A stretch of 64,000 nt of DNA, taken from assembly GCA_012845835.1 (NCBI GenBank), contig JABAKD010000016.1, positions 8,019,919-8,083,918 of the forward strand, given 5' to 3'. The notes below the pieces were generated by a model that saw only the letters and a program-made list of their open reading frames with translations, was not told the origin of the DNA and did no database searches. Origin of the DNA: Undaria pinnatifida (Eukaryota; Sar; Phaeophyceae; Laminariales; Alariaceae). The translations under genes were made by a program, and so were the position numbers. Positions 1 to 12,100 of this stretch are shown one piece after another. Each line of letters starts with the position of its first letter. Position 1 is the first letter of the stretch.

Positions 1-211
1 CTTCGGTAAGATAAAGCCGCGCTCACAGGGTGAGAGTCTCCTTCTCCGGACTCGATCCCACGGTTACCATTTATCGTGCGTCGCGTGAAGCACCGTCTAC
101 GCTGTATCATAGCTCGACGCTTTCGTCGGATTCGGATTGAAACATACGACGTACGTATGCTCAGCCTACAAGCATCGTGGGGGGGCTTTCCGCGCGGTAT
201 GATACAGCTAC

Positions 212-444
212 CTGTAGAACAATATCAAATGGCCAAGAGTGTATCATAAGCACCCCATTGGTAATTTGAACGGCACCCCCAACGGTGTGCTCGCTCCCAG
301 CACCTGATGTCACCATCGACACTCCAAGTGACGACACATTCCGCTCCCAATCCACAACCAAAAACTGCTTAGCAAGCAGCCCCACCGCCGTCACCGGCAT
401 CGAAATATATCTCTCCCCTCCACTCAGATCCCCATAGTAAATAC
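212..444 (-). CDS. candidate internal exon of an unidentified gene (partial)
   Basis: The minus strand shows a possible exon bounded by an acceptor (ATACCAG before 444) and a donor (CAG|gtagct after 212). It reads open for 77 codons plus 2 nt, so it would enter in phase 1 and leave in phase 0. The translation has a mixed hydrophobic/polar composition that looks coding (for example LLAKQFLVVDWERN and GGAVQITNGVLM). I do not recognise the family. The gene would continue to the left of the window, and its 5' part would lie between here and the YjbQ gene, where I found no further exon. It could also be a chance open frame. Confidence 0.3.
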
Positions 445-893
445 CTGGTATATGCATGCACGCATGCATGCACGCCTATGGAAACCACGCGACAACAACG
501 GCTGATTCTACCCCTCACTACTTCGTAGAAAATGCAAGGAGAGGTCGCAACGCTAAGTATAGTATCAGTCGCTTGCAGCACAACACCCTACCCGCCCATC
601 CACCCAACCACCTGTCCACCCACCCAGCCAGTCACCCATGAATGAGTTATTTATTCAACTTTCACGCTTGGTGTCAGACCCAGCAGCAGCGGCAGCAGCC
701 AGAGCACAAACTAAGCAAAAAAACTAAAGCTTCGACTGTCGGGCATTGTTGCCTGTTACCTGCATACTCTGCCTGGTGGGTCGGATCAACAACGCGCGCC
801 GAAAAATTACCGTATAAAAACGATGATGACAATCACCATGATGTCGTTGTGATATTTCTATAAGCAACGTAAATAATAGCAAACAAACGCGTT
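445..893. other. region downstream of the YjbQ gene, no gene seen
   Basis: This stretch follows the stop codon of the minus-strand YjbQ gene and probably includes its 3' UTR. A short ATGCATGC-type alternating run lies near 452-476. Nothing else is recognisable. Confidence 0.4.
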
Positions 894-3800
894 TCAATCG
901 GCGGTGACACCGTTGATGGTGATAACGATGTCGCGCGCGAATCCCCCGCCCCACCCGCCGGTATCTCGGTGCTCGCAAAGGTACACGCCCTGCCACGTTC
1001 CAAGCGCGAGGCAGCCATTGGAGACGGGGATATTGAGCGACGCTCCTACGATCGTGCTCTTTCATCCAGCAAGGATGTTGCAGTTGCAGCCGCCCGGGAC
1101 CGAGCGTGGGGAAGAGAGGCAGGAACGGGCGGGGTGGGGGGGGCGGGGGTGGGGGCGGGCGCACGTCAACAAAACTAAGTGTTGCGTTAGAACTATTAAT
1201 ATAAACTTTCGCGTCAGAGTTACAGCACTGAGCTTGGAGGCATAGTCTACATTTGGTATTTTTACATTGTATCTTCCTCCCAATCCAAGAAATAATAGCC
1301 AAAACAAACAGATACCAGTAGCCAATTATTCAAGATTTTGAAACCGTTCTGGACGAACAGCAGTCCCCGATGCAGGATGCGGTGCGCGGGGGTTACCTCT
1401 TGCGTGGTAGTACAGCAGAATATGTTGCCCCTTTATGGTGACGCATTATTTCGGTCGCTTGGAGCGGGCGGGCATCGTAAGCAAAACAAGCACACCGTGG
1501 AATAAATGCAGTAGTTTTAAATGTGTGGCCAATGTCACGTGTCAACGGCCCAAGAATTTTGAAGATGGCCGAAAACACGTACGACTCGGGATTGATCCAG
1601 CTGGAAGCGACGGAGCCCATTTTGTTCATCAGTAACTCGCCACCTCACCACCGCGGCGATCGCCTCCTCGTGTACCAAACCAACATGACAACCAACCAAC
1701 CAACCAACCAAACATCTAACGAATCAATAAGCCAACCAACCTACCAATCCAGCAACAAAATATTCACCCAAAAAACTAGACAGCCTGCCAACCAGCCTAA
1801 ACAATCCAAACAAAGTAAACAGAGTGTATCAGCCAATAGATCCAGCTTGCCCACTCCAGTGCCCTGCCTACCCTTGCGTAATCCCTCTGCAAAGTGCCAT
1901 GCCACCGCCCCCCCCCCGCTCCCCTCCCTATCCCCTCCCGGCTAACCTTGACGTGTCCTGTCATGTCGTCCGGGCCTTCGAGCGTGTGTCGGAACATGGT
2001 GTCGTGCCACTTCACGGGAACGATTTCTGGAGCAGAAGGATTACAGGACGAGCGCAAATAGGAGGATGAAACAGCGAAAAAGACCCAGTCAATTTTTTTT
2101 CTTGTTTCTCATCACTTTCTTCTTTCAATTCGTGAGAGATTTTGCCCTCAGCGATCCTCTGGACTCAAGCCGTGGTCACAGACGTCTTCCCTTCCCCCCC
2201 CCCACGCAACGTGCCTTCATTTTTATCGCGCATAGGGTTCAGCATTCCCACTTCTCAGCTTTTGAAGATGGTCCATTCTCATCGAATTTTGCTAACTCAA
2301 GCTCTCGCGCTTTCTGCTGGTGATTTTTTTTACGCAAAACAAAGTCCATACGAGCACTAGCATGCACTCGGGAGGATTCGAACCCGCATCGTTGACTTTA
2401 GAAGGGACGATATTCGTTTACTGCCACAGGGGACAGCTGATTAATGATCCCGCAAGATCGACCTATAAAACCGCGAACTCGACCAACGAAACCCCAACAT
2501 CGATCAATGAAATCGCCATATTGACCAATGAAGCCGCAAGCTCGACCAATGAAACTGCAAGGAAGACCAATGGAACCGCACGATCGGCCAACACGCCGCA
2601 AAACTCTATCAATCAAGCCTTACGACCAATCAAAACTGCAAACTCGGCCAATGAAATCGCAAACTCGACCAATGAAACTGCGAGCTCGATCAACAAAAAG
2701 GCAAGCTCGACCAACGAAACCGCAAGCTCAGCCATTGAAAGCGCAAGCTTGACCAAGGAAGCCGCAAGCTCGACTCGATGAACAGCCGCCTTCCCGCTTC
2801 CCATCGCAACCAATTCAACCAGCGCAGACCATCATCATTGTCATCGATTAAATGCGAAAGTCTCCGGCGGGCCGCAACAACACGAACTTCAAAAGGTGAG
2901 TATTCTTGGGGGAATAAGATGTCGCCACAAAGGCATTCCCGTTATAAATGTACCCACGTTCGGGGAAACAGTACTTGGACTATTAGAATGGGAATATTCT
3001 TGCAGTAGCAAAAGGGTGAAGGGAAATGAATGCAGCCGAGCGTTTTCGGGCATCTGGCGTCAACGCCTGCGGCGCGACGCGATTTACTTGACAGGCAAGC
3101 AAAGTATGACTCACGGTTAAGTGCCGCCTCCATATCGGTACGAACGTCTGGGTCTGCCTGTGGATGGGAGGTTGCGAGCAACGATCGCACGCAAAAGCAG
3201 GCAAGCGAGTGCATGAGAAAACAGGACCAAAAATCGCGAGGGGGGGGTGGGGGGGGGGGTTGGGGAGCGGCGAGAGTGAGAAGAAAGGGCGTTGACGACG
3301 TGAAACACGTTTGAGGCATACATGTTGCAAAACGAGATGCTTGGGGTTACGAGTTACCTAGTATATTTTACCGAAAGCATCGACTAACACGCGCGTGCAG
3401 AGTACCAATAATAAAAGTGATTGACGATGCAAAAAAACTAGTTGACAAAAACAAAAGCGACCACTAAGACAAAAGAGATGACTACTGTATACCAGGTACC
3501 AGGTATAAAACGACAGTTGCACTGTCCTCTTAATAGTGCAGATGTTTTTGGATTATTTGCGCCCCGCTCCACCGCAGAGCATGTGAAAGAAAGAGCGGTC
3601 GACAAAACGCCAGCTAGGTACCCGTAACTACGTCGACGGATGCTGCTACTTTTTACATAATAGAATGACAATCGCAACCGAAAATATCCTCCTACTTTAA
3701 TGTGTGTACCCAAAAGGAGGGTGCACTTCTCAACGATTCGAATTGACTTCACGTATAAACAACGAGCGAAGAGAGTTGTGACATGAAATAGCCACCGAAC

Positions 3801-6800
3801 ATATAGGGCCCCCTTCGAGCCAGGTGAAGCCGGAGATCTGAAGCCTGAGATTCGCGCCGTCCGACCGAAAAAATCCAAAATAAAAATCCCTTCGTAACCT
3901 GTTCCTTCCACCAGAGCAAACAGCAGTTGACAACAGTCGCAAGAACCCACCAACAAGGTTCCTAGAGAGTGATTGTAGCCTAGCTTACAGTAGTTTATTT
4001 TACACCATCTGCCCCCTACCTCATCGTAGTAGTGTTACACCATCTGACCCTAAGGAATGCGGCGAGACGGCTGCGCGCGCAGTGGGGTCGGGGGGGGGCA
4101 ACTACATCATGCACGGCCGTGGTCCGTAGGACCATAGACCCTCGCATCTCTAAAAATACCGGGACGATGTTTCACCGACTAGGCAGGAGGGGGGGGGGGC
4201 GTGGGATGAACCTTCGGCCGTGGAAACCGGAGCAACGCACATTCTCGTTGATGGTGAGGGATGCGGAGGTGTGCTTGAGGAAAATGTTGGCCATTCCCAC
4301 CCTGAACGATCGGAGCTCCGGCACCTGCTTGCTTATCTCCGAGGTGATGAGGTGGCACCCCCTGGATGGGGCGGTGACCGTGATGGTGCGCTGGGCCCAT
4401 CCGGCTGTCCCCGTCTTAATCTGCAATGTTGAAAGCAAAAAGAGACATGTTCAACTTCAGACAATTTTTTCGAAAGCATCAGCAGTGAGTTTGATATAGT
4501 TGCTGTTCAATACGCATATTTGCAAGCTGCGTGCCAGGAAAACGTGCACGAGTTTACACAAGGCACGCGTGACACACTAGAGGAAATAGACAACCATGAA
4601 TTTGTCCCTGGGGGGGGTTGCCTACAAATATTCGGTATCTGTTTCTGGCGGCGCTTGAACTGTGCGCGAGCGGCTGAAAAGTCCTTCAATTCCAGCAAAT
4701 AATAGCTGCAGTTGACGTTACGTTAGGGGCGTCGTATGTTGTTAGAATCCGCAATAAAAACAAATTTCGAGATGGAGCCGTACGTACAGAAAAAGAGTGT
4801 CAAGGTCTTTCGTGGCCCAGTACGTAGCCATATATAGGCTGGCTTCCGAGCTGTTGCCTTTGTGGCTGCGGGGGGGGGGGGGCGAGGGTCGAAATATTTG
4901 TCGCATCAGTGATCGGCGACAGGAACCATCACTGGCCAACGATTGGGCGAGATACGTTATAAATACTGGTTCTGCCCGTGTACGCTGAAGAGTCAATCCC
5001 TTTAGGATTGCACCAGCATTTTTTGGATATAAATCACTTGGAGCTAGTGTGGGACAGTTTTAGCAATATGAAAGAAGTTAAGCCCGCTGCTGCGGGTCTC
5101 CTTCACCTTGCAGAGGTAAGAAGTGGAGAAAGTTACGGTACTGATGTTATGCAGCCCGTCTACGCGCCGAAACAAGTACCAGGTATCGGTATATATACCC
5201 GCATGTAAAAATGTGTTGCCGCCGAGACACATCCAATCGAACAAGCGCCGCAGCTTCATGCGGGGCAAAGCTGCGCCGATTTCGCCAAGGTACGCAGACA
5301 ACGTACGACGCGCTGGTCACAACCGCGGGGTGAGCTCCTCTACAGCAGCAGCTGAGCAACGTTCACATTTTCATCCGTGGGCCGATTTCTGGTCCGTAGT
5401 CGTGCAGAGAAACAGCAATATTGACACACTGGTGATGCCGCGTTATTGCTGTAGCTTTTAGTGCGAGGTCCCAGTTTAGTGCGGTGGAAATTACGTGACA
5501 TAACTTCGTCGTACAGAGTACCGCACTATCCCGGGATGGTTCGGGGTCCCACTTTAGTGCGGTTACTGTCATCTGGCAAGGGACCGCACTGTTGAGAGAC
5601 CACCACTGTGTATACGACAACAGCATTAAAGCAACTGGGGCGCATTTTTTCGGTCTCGCGGCAAGAGATCCGACGATGTCAAGAGTAGCATTTCAAGGGC
5701 TGCACCCCGTGCGAACACACCAGTATGACTTCCCTCTAACGAAGCCATGACGCCACCACACGGCGATCAAGGATTTGCGTATACACGTGCTGATATCGAG
5801 CTCGCATCAGAGAGCAGAGCCTGCCCTTAGTACGATACCACGTAGCATCGCACAGCTCTTACAACAATCAACAATGGAATAGTACAGATAATCGCAGGAG
5901 AAATACTACTGCTCTACGGAAAGATATTCGACATATATCGGAAGGGCATTTACGCTACATTTATTGTAGGAGGGCAACAATAACAATAACAGAGGGTGTG
6001 CTGGAGCTCTTGCTCGAAACGCGAGAAAAGTGCTTGACCCGTTTCTGTATCGAGTTTTTTCACACGAAACAGTAGATTTTAGTTATTTCGGTACACAAAA
6101 TGGCATAAACTACAAAACAGCACTTCAGAGGCCGCCTTCGGCATAGCCCCCCCCCACCTCTCAGCCACCCTTAGACCTTAATTGCCGACGGGAAAACTAT
6201 CCTTCGTTTTTTCCTCTTTCTTCTTTTTTCCCGTTTTTTTTTTTTCAACCTGATTTTTCTGCGCACACCGCGAAGTAAGTGAAAGCACATCCAAGCTCCG
6301 ATACCCACAACATCCGCGTACGTACCGCAAGCACAGCAGAACAGCCTACAATCAACCCTGCACAGAGAAGCAAAGTACATGCAGCAGTATGTTTCTGTTG
6401 ACCAGACAGCAGAGGGCGATAACGCAAGCCAGCAAACAAGAACAAGGATTTTGCCGAGAGCCACCATGTACGTACGATTATTTTTCCAAGTCCTTTTTCC
6501 CCCTTTGTTGTAGTTGTCCTCTGGATAAAATGAGTGGTAACAATGAGCCACCAACAACTAATGATTTGGATTTCCCACCCATTGACATCCAGCACACCAA
6601 TACCCGTGCCGATTCGTGATCCTAGAGAGAGAAAAACTTTCTAGTTACAAACTTCGAGGCACACATATCGCGAGTACTTAAAAGCAAGATACTAGGCGCA
6701 TACGGTATGCTCACACATGCGGCGTCCGGGTTGTTTTTCTGGAGCATGGCGGGACACTTGACATTCTTAAAGTAGCCAGTTTGCACCTACACAATCAATC

Positions 6801-8418
6801 GTGGACCTCTGTCCGGTTCACATAAGTATTGTGTTATTCTTTGCTGAGCGAGCGTCGCGGGCGGTGAATGCCGCCCGCGGAACGAAGCGCCTTGTAGTTC
6901 CATACCTGGTATCGGTAAACAGCAGTTGCGGGCAAGACCGGAAAGATAAGACCTGGCTGGTACGTACTAATGTTGTTGTTGTTGTTGCTCGCATGATCAA
7001 GTCCGTGGTCACGGGACAGGCTCCAGTCACTCTGGAGTGGAGGAATACCCCAGGAAAAAAAACACAAACAAAACCACAAGTGGTTCACGCATATATCATA
7101 GCTGACGCAATTCATGCCTCCTCAAGAAAAATATAAAAAGTGAAATCGGGAGTCAGCCTACGATGTGCAAGGTCCATGCTGGTACATGCGTTGCACTACT
7201 CGCGCCTAAAAAAAACGACTACACCGATTGCCACTCAGAAAAGACTACCACGTATATATTACACGTGGTACCTATCACTAGACCCACACGCACGTCAGAC
7301 TCAAGTCAAATGGAAAACGGAAATTAAAAGAAAAAAAAAGAGCGAAAAAGGAAAGGAAAAGAAAAGAAAATACTAAAAGAGGAAGCAAGGAAAGGAAAGG
7401 AAGACAAGCACCATACTAGCAGAACCCATGAACTGATTAATAAAGACGGCATTGGGCTCATGAGGGTATCAAGTGCATCAACGGCATTGGGGGGAGAATG
7501 CAGCAAGGCGAAGAAGTCAGGGCGGCGTTACGATAACTTGTGACGGACATTGGAAGGCCCACAAGCTTCAAGACGATGATGGCCAGACCCACACCTCAGT
7601 CTCTTGGGCAGTACGCCCCCCCTCCCCCCCCCCTGCTCCCTCTCCCCTTCCCCCCTTCCCCCCGCCCTTCCTCCCCCCGCCTCCCCCTGCCTCCCGTACA
7701 CGAACCTGGTTCTTTTATGATACACAGCTATCACAGCAGGGGTATTGGGAGGCTAAAAAATGCCAGTAGCTACGTCTATGCCTGGTACCGGTTAGCACTG
7801 ACTGGCTGTGTAAGATACATTGATGCTGCTCACGTTGCTCTGCTCGTTGATCGCGGCCATAGAGACCCCTTCCGCCCGCTCTCCGGCGCCTCCCCCCGTA
7901 CGACAGACGAGTCCCGATTGCCGAGGTCCCTGGTGCTTCAACTCAGGGCCCGACCACGGACGTGTCATAGACGATGCGCAGAATGCCTGTGAAGGTCCCA
8001 ACATGTGTTGCTTTCATTACCAAGTCCGTTGACAAGCAAGCAAGTGGCAAGTAAAGTGGGTTGGAACGTTTGGAGCGTCAGAGTGGGGCATGCGATGTGA
8101 GGTACTGGCGGCCTCGAGGAGTATGGATGTAGGGGAAGTCAGACGGTACTCCCGCTGTGTCGCAGTCGTCATGTTCCGGCGTGGCCTGTCATGACTTGGG
8201 CGACAAAACGGACCGCAAAACCAAGACCAGTTCCAAGTAATTTGTCCCCGAAAGCAAGCAGAAAACAAGAGTGCATTTCTGTGTATAGAACAGAGAAGGC
8301 ACACAAGACGCTTTCGTCATGGTGATGATCATGATTCCATTCTTGATTTCACAACAACAAGCTAACTCACCACGCAGGCCGCGATCAGAATGGCGACACC
8401 GGCGCCACGGAAAGTCAT
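894..8418 (-). CDS. YjbQ/UPF0047 family protein, probably plastid-targeted
   Basis: Six exons, minus strand: 8418-8371, 7986-7834, 4420-4241, 3157-3115, 2026-1947, 1058-894 (stop 896-894); 222 aa. Intron phases agree at every junction (0,0,0,1,0). Exon 1 is a signal peptide (MTFRGAGVAILIAACV); the join to exon 2 gives CVA/FCASS, a heterokont ASAFAP-like site with Phe after the cut, and exon 2 is a Ser/Arg/Gly-rich transit region. Residues 68-222 are the whole YjbQ domain: RGCHLITSEI, HTSASLTINEN (117-127), FRHTLEGPDDM with HVK (153-168), GTWQGVYLCEHRD (187-199) and a C-terminal IVITINGV. Bacterial members are about 130-140 aa; some have weak thiamine-phosphate synthase activity, but the physiological role is not settled. 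The domain exons are secure; exons 1-2 rest on phase and targeting logic. The long introns carry SINE and minisatellite repeats. Confidence 0.8.
2085..2440 (-). repeat. SINE-like repeat, family D, copy 1
   Basis: This segment matches 51775-52145 in order: a pyrimidine-rich lead, CCGTGGTCACAG, a C-run, a GCGCA..AGGGTTCAGCA block, TTGCTAACTCA..TCTCGCGCTTTC, then GCACTCGGGAGGATTCGAAC. On the minus strand the last part is a pol III B-box-like GGGTTCGAATCC. The copy here lacks the clean A box seen in the other one. It lies in the intron between exons 4 and 5 of the YjbQ gene. Confidence 0.6.
2450..2785. repeat. 21-bp minisatellite inside the YjbQ intron
   Basis: About fifteen degenerate copies of a 21-bp unit, GCAAGCTCGACCAATGAAAC plus one base. 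Because 21 is a multiple of three, the plus strand stays open and would read as heptads of the type ASSTNET. The array lies in a minus-strand intron and shows no start, splice or family signal, so I treat it as non-coding repeat DNA. Confidence 0.8.
4070..4190 (-). repeat. fragment of dispersed repeat family F
   Basis: The stretch GTCCGTAGGA..CATAGACCCTCGCATC..CCGGGACG matches 59430-59500 and, in the opposite orientation, the end of the 16700-16935 copy. It is interrupted by G homopolymers (4091-4098, 4190-4199). Confidence 0.5.
4421..7833. other. long intron of the YjbQ gene
   Basis: No exon with matching phase was found here. The stretch holds a G-run near 4870-4881, a tract near 5460-5560 with two copies of a TTTAGTGCGGT block, an AT-rich section (5860-6270), repeat family C at 6983-7125, purine-rich tracts at 7320-7400 and a very C/T-rich tract at 7617-7690. 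Confidence 0.5.
6983..7125 (-). repeat. dispersed repeat family C, copy 1
   Basis: In reverse orientation this matches 39185-39345 and 52398-52545. Shared blocks are GGCATGAATTGCGTCAGCTG, the CACCTTGGGTTGTGTG..TTTTCC block, GGGGTATTCCTC, the GAGTGA(C/T)TGGAGCCTGTCC block, and GACCACGGACTTGATTATGC. I see no ORF or RNA promoter box in the unit. Confidence 0.6.
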
Positions 8419-9126
8419 CGTGATCACTCTCTCCGTGAAGGGTAGAGCAGCGCTCCCGGGGCCGTGAGACAAACTCAACTACCGAATCGAAGCAAGCGCA
8501 GGGTGCAAGCTATGTCAGATACGCGGCGGGACTGTCAGGTTTCGACTCCTAGGACGCCGCTCCTAGGAGTCCGCGGTTTGACTCTCATGACTGACTGAAT
8601 ATATATACATACCCGGATACCAGGTCCTAAATGAAGTATAATAAGGCATAAGGACTAAACATACCTTGATGCGCCCAAGGATACTGAACTCCTCGCAGCA
8701 CTCTGGGCAAAGATGATGGTTGACGGCAGTCTTGCGGATTTTCTGATTTTGCGGCTTGATGGAAGGCCGTCAAGGAACTGCTGTGCTAACAACAGTATAA
8801 CAGGTCTAAAGAGGCCTTGACCGGCCAAAACTAGACCGTCAACCGACATCTTTGACTATCAGGTATGTTGCGACCCTACCAACTTCAGTCCATCCCCAAT
8901 TCTCCACACTTGCATTTTGCGCTTGGCACTGGGTACAGAAAGGCAGCAGCGAGTGATCTACAAACCAACAGCAGTGTCTTGCACTACGTATCCAGCCCTG
9001 TGCATCTAGTGGGCGAGCTCTCTCTCTCTCTTTTTCTCTCTCTGGTGGAGCGTTAATTTTCGCTGCTCGGTCGCACGCACCCACACGGTACGAAGAGAGG
9101 CCGCACTCTTCACAAACAGTCGAAGA
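8419..9126. promoter_or_regulatory. shared 5' region of divergent YjbQ and hotdog genes
   Basis: The minus-strand start codon at 8418 and the plus-strand start codon at 9127 face away from each other across 708 bp, so both promoters must lie here or inside upstream non-coding exons. There is no clear TATA box. A CT-repeat (TCTCTCTC, 9018-9042) lies about 90 bp before the plus-strand start. The assignment is positional. Confidence 0.4.
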
Positions 9127-12100
9127 ATGAGAGTAGTGTACCGGGAGCAGGATGCTGCGACGAAAGGACAGATCCCCGACTTCCTCAAGAGCGAGCTCAG
9201 CCGTGGCACGTGGGAGCCGACAGGTGCGTGCTGACAGTAGTGGGTGCTTGGGTTTCCCACCACAACGTCACGGCTTGTCCAGAAGCTGGAAAGTAGAAGG
9301 GTAAGAATGCACAGCATGCTCTTGCTGCTTGTTGCGTTTGCACCTGTTTCTTTTTCTTCCCCCGACCTCAACTCCCGCTCCTATTGCTGCTGTACCGCTC
9401 CTGTACGACTCTGTCGTATATACGTACCTGTGTACGTATACAGTTCTACATAACAGCGTGACGTCCTCATCCTAGCCCAGTAGCCTCTATGAGACGTCTG
9501 AATTGTTATCTAGGATAGAGGTAGGGTTAGCGGCAAAGCCGGCTCCCTAACAATTAGTCTAACAATTGGCCATGGGGAACCCAAGTACGTTCGTAATGGT
9601 AGCGACGAACAACGTCTTTGAAAATTAGTTATAAAATGCAAATATGAGTTTCAATCATTCAATCGGTCGTGCTCACAGCTGACGTTTTTCAATTTTAATA
9701 AAAAAGGTGCAAAGTTTAGCTTCAACCATTCAATCGATCGTGCTCACAGATAACGATTTTCAAAACAACCTTCGGTAAATTTTGTACAACTACTGTATAT
9801 TAGTGAAACATATATGTACCACGCAGCTTGCAAAGTTGAGTTTCAATCATTCAATCGGTCGTACTCGCAGCTGACGTTTTTGAATTTTTATGAAAAATAT
9901 GCAAAGTTTAGTTTCAACCATTCAGTCGGTCGTTCTCACAGCTGACGTTTTCCAAAACGACCTTCCGTAAATTTTGTGCAACTATTACTCTACTGCTGTA
10001 CATTATTAATAGTGAAACATGGATATACCGCGCAGCTTGCAAAGTTGAGTTTCGACCATTCAATCGGTCGTACTCATAGTGGACGTTTTTCAAGTTTTAT
10101 CATTTGTTTCACAAAAAGGTGCCTTTAAAAATTTGACGAAGGTGCCGTAGTTTGTAGTTCGGCCCTCGCTTGTGTCTTTTTCAATCGTCCAGTTTAGTGT
10201 CAGCACGCAGCAGGAAAGTACTCGTCCTCGTGTCATTGCTTGTGTTTGCTGAGTGTGTGCTGTAGTAGTACTCCGAGTGCGGGATGCGTGGTTGTTCGGT
10301 GTTGGGAAGCGTGCTCCTCACGGGTTCCGGTGTCTTTGGTTGCTCTCTCCTCATGGCTCGCTGGATAGAATCAAAGCTTGATACATTATTTCCTAGTCCT
10401 CTCTAAAATACAGACAAAGCAAGACAAAACAGAGTAGAGCAAGGTTGGGCAGGGTAGAGCAGGGTAGTGAGATGAGGGGCGTCAGGCTTGTCCCATGATC
10501 GTCACCTACATGACCGCCCATCTATGATGGCCTTGACGTGAGTGTGAGATCTATTATCACGTGGTTTCACCTCAACCATGACATGGTTTCACGTCGAATC
10601 CTTAAACTATGCTTCTACAGAGGGCACTCCATTACATTAGGCCACCCTGAATAGTCTTAGATGCAGATCACCAGGCATTCAAAGGATGTCAACAAAACAT
10701 CCAGAATTGGAAAGGGGATCGAAGATGCGGCTATTCGAAACAAACGAAAATGAGGCTATGGATTCCCCCACATGTCGTAGTAATGAGGCTAAACGGCCTC
10801 ATTGCAAGATATACAACCCTATGATGGAGCCTACAACCGTGAGAGCTCGGGAAAGGGTATGTACCTACGGTATACCAGTAGCAATCGGCCTACGAAAACA
10901 CGAAGGGCGCGGCCACTGAGCGAAAGGAGCCAAAGAGGAATGTATAGACGCGGAAACAATGTCAGAAGAGAAGAAGGGAACACGTGTCACGCTGTGAAGG
11001 CCACACAAGTTTACGGCCTGAAGCGTCGTGCCGAAGGGGCTGGCGGTAGAGCTATTTGTCGAAAGACAAGGGAGAAAGCAAGGAACACTTCTTAAAAGAA
11101 CGTCAGAGTCCGCTACGTTGGACATGGAAAGCTGACGTGGAGCCGATGGGCCATCGGTTGGATGGTGAAAGATAAACAATCAAGACGCGAGGAAGTACGC
11201 AAGCGTCTGGCCATTGGTCGAAATGCAGAAGAGCAAGAACCTGAAACGAGAGAAAACAAAGGACACTGCCTAAAATATTGTCAGGGTCCGCAAGGTTGGA
11301 CCTGGAAGGCTGACGTGGGACCATTGGTCGAGAGGCAAAACTATAAAGAACCAGTACGCTGAGGTGTAACGAAAGCGCAGGGGCCGTAATGTGGGACCTA
11401 GGATGCTAGCATAAGGCCCTTGGTCGAACTGTAAAACGGAAAACCGAGGCAGCCAAAACAAATCGCGAAAACGCAGCGAAAGACAACACGTGAACAGTTG
11501 CACAGACAAAATCAAAATGGTGGTACTGGAGGCGTGTGTGATACGCTGGAGAGCTGAACCGGGGGGCAACAGTGGAGTACCCTTAGAAGCTATTTGGGTA
11601 CAGTACCAGAAAAACGGGTAGAAATACGTGGTGAGGTCATCTAGCCAAAGCAATACGCAAACAAGGACGAGACTGAAACGTAGACAGAGAGACGGAAGGC
11701 ACTATCGGAAACCGGAAAGAGAGTCGACATATGACACATTGAGAGGCTAACTAATAACGGGAACAATGCCAGCAAACGTAGCGAGGTTATTCAACCATAA
11801 CAAAGCAAGCCAAAAATGGGGTCAACAAGAAGATACTCGTTCAGCTCGAAGCAGCGCTGGAAGTGTCTAGCTCCAGAAAGAATGTAGGAAACAGAAAATA
11901 CAATATGAAGAAAGCCGCAGCTAGGTACTATACGTCGGGAACACGGGGTCGCTAACGTGGAGCAACACTAAAAAGGTAACCGAGGAAAAGTAGGGGGAAA
12001 CAGAAAGTAGGCAAATCGTGTCATAGCGACGTAATGCAGCCTGAAAGAAAAAAGGAGGATCCATAGCAGAGGACCTTGAAAGGCTACTTTAAGAAAACGA

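Noticed and set aside
2320-2781. 153-codon plus-strand frame made of Thr/Asn/Ala heptads
   Set aside because: It is the translation of a 21-bp minisatellite plus SINE sequence, inside a minus-strand intron, with no family match.
4978-5118. Plus-strand exon-like frame ending LLHLAE before gtaaga
   Set aside because: The donor is good, but there is no acceptor with a family match or partner exon, and it lies in a minus-strand intron.
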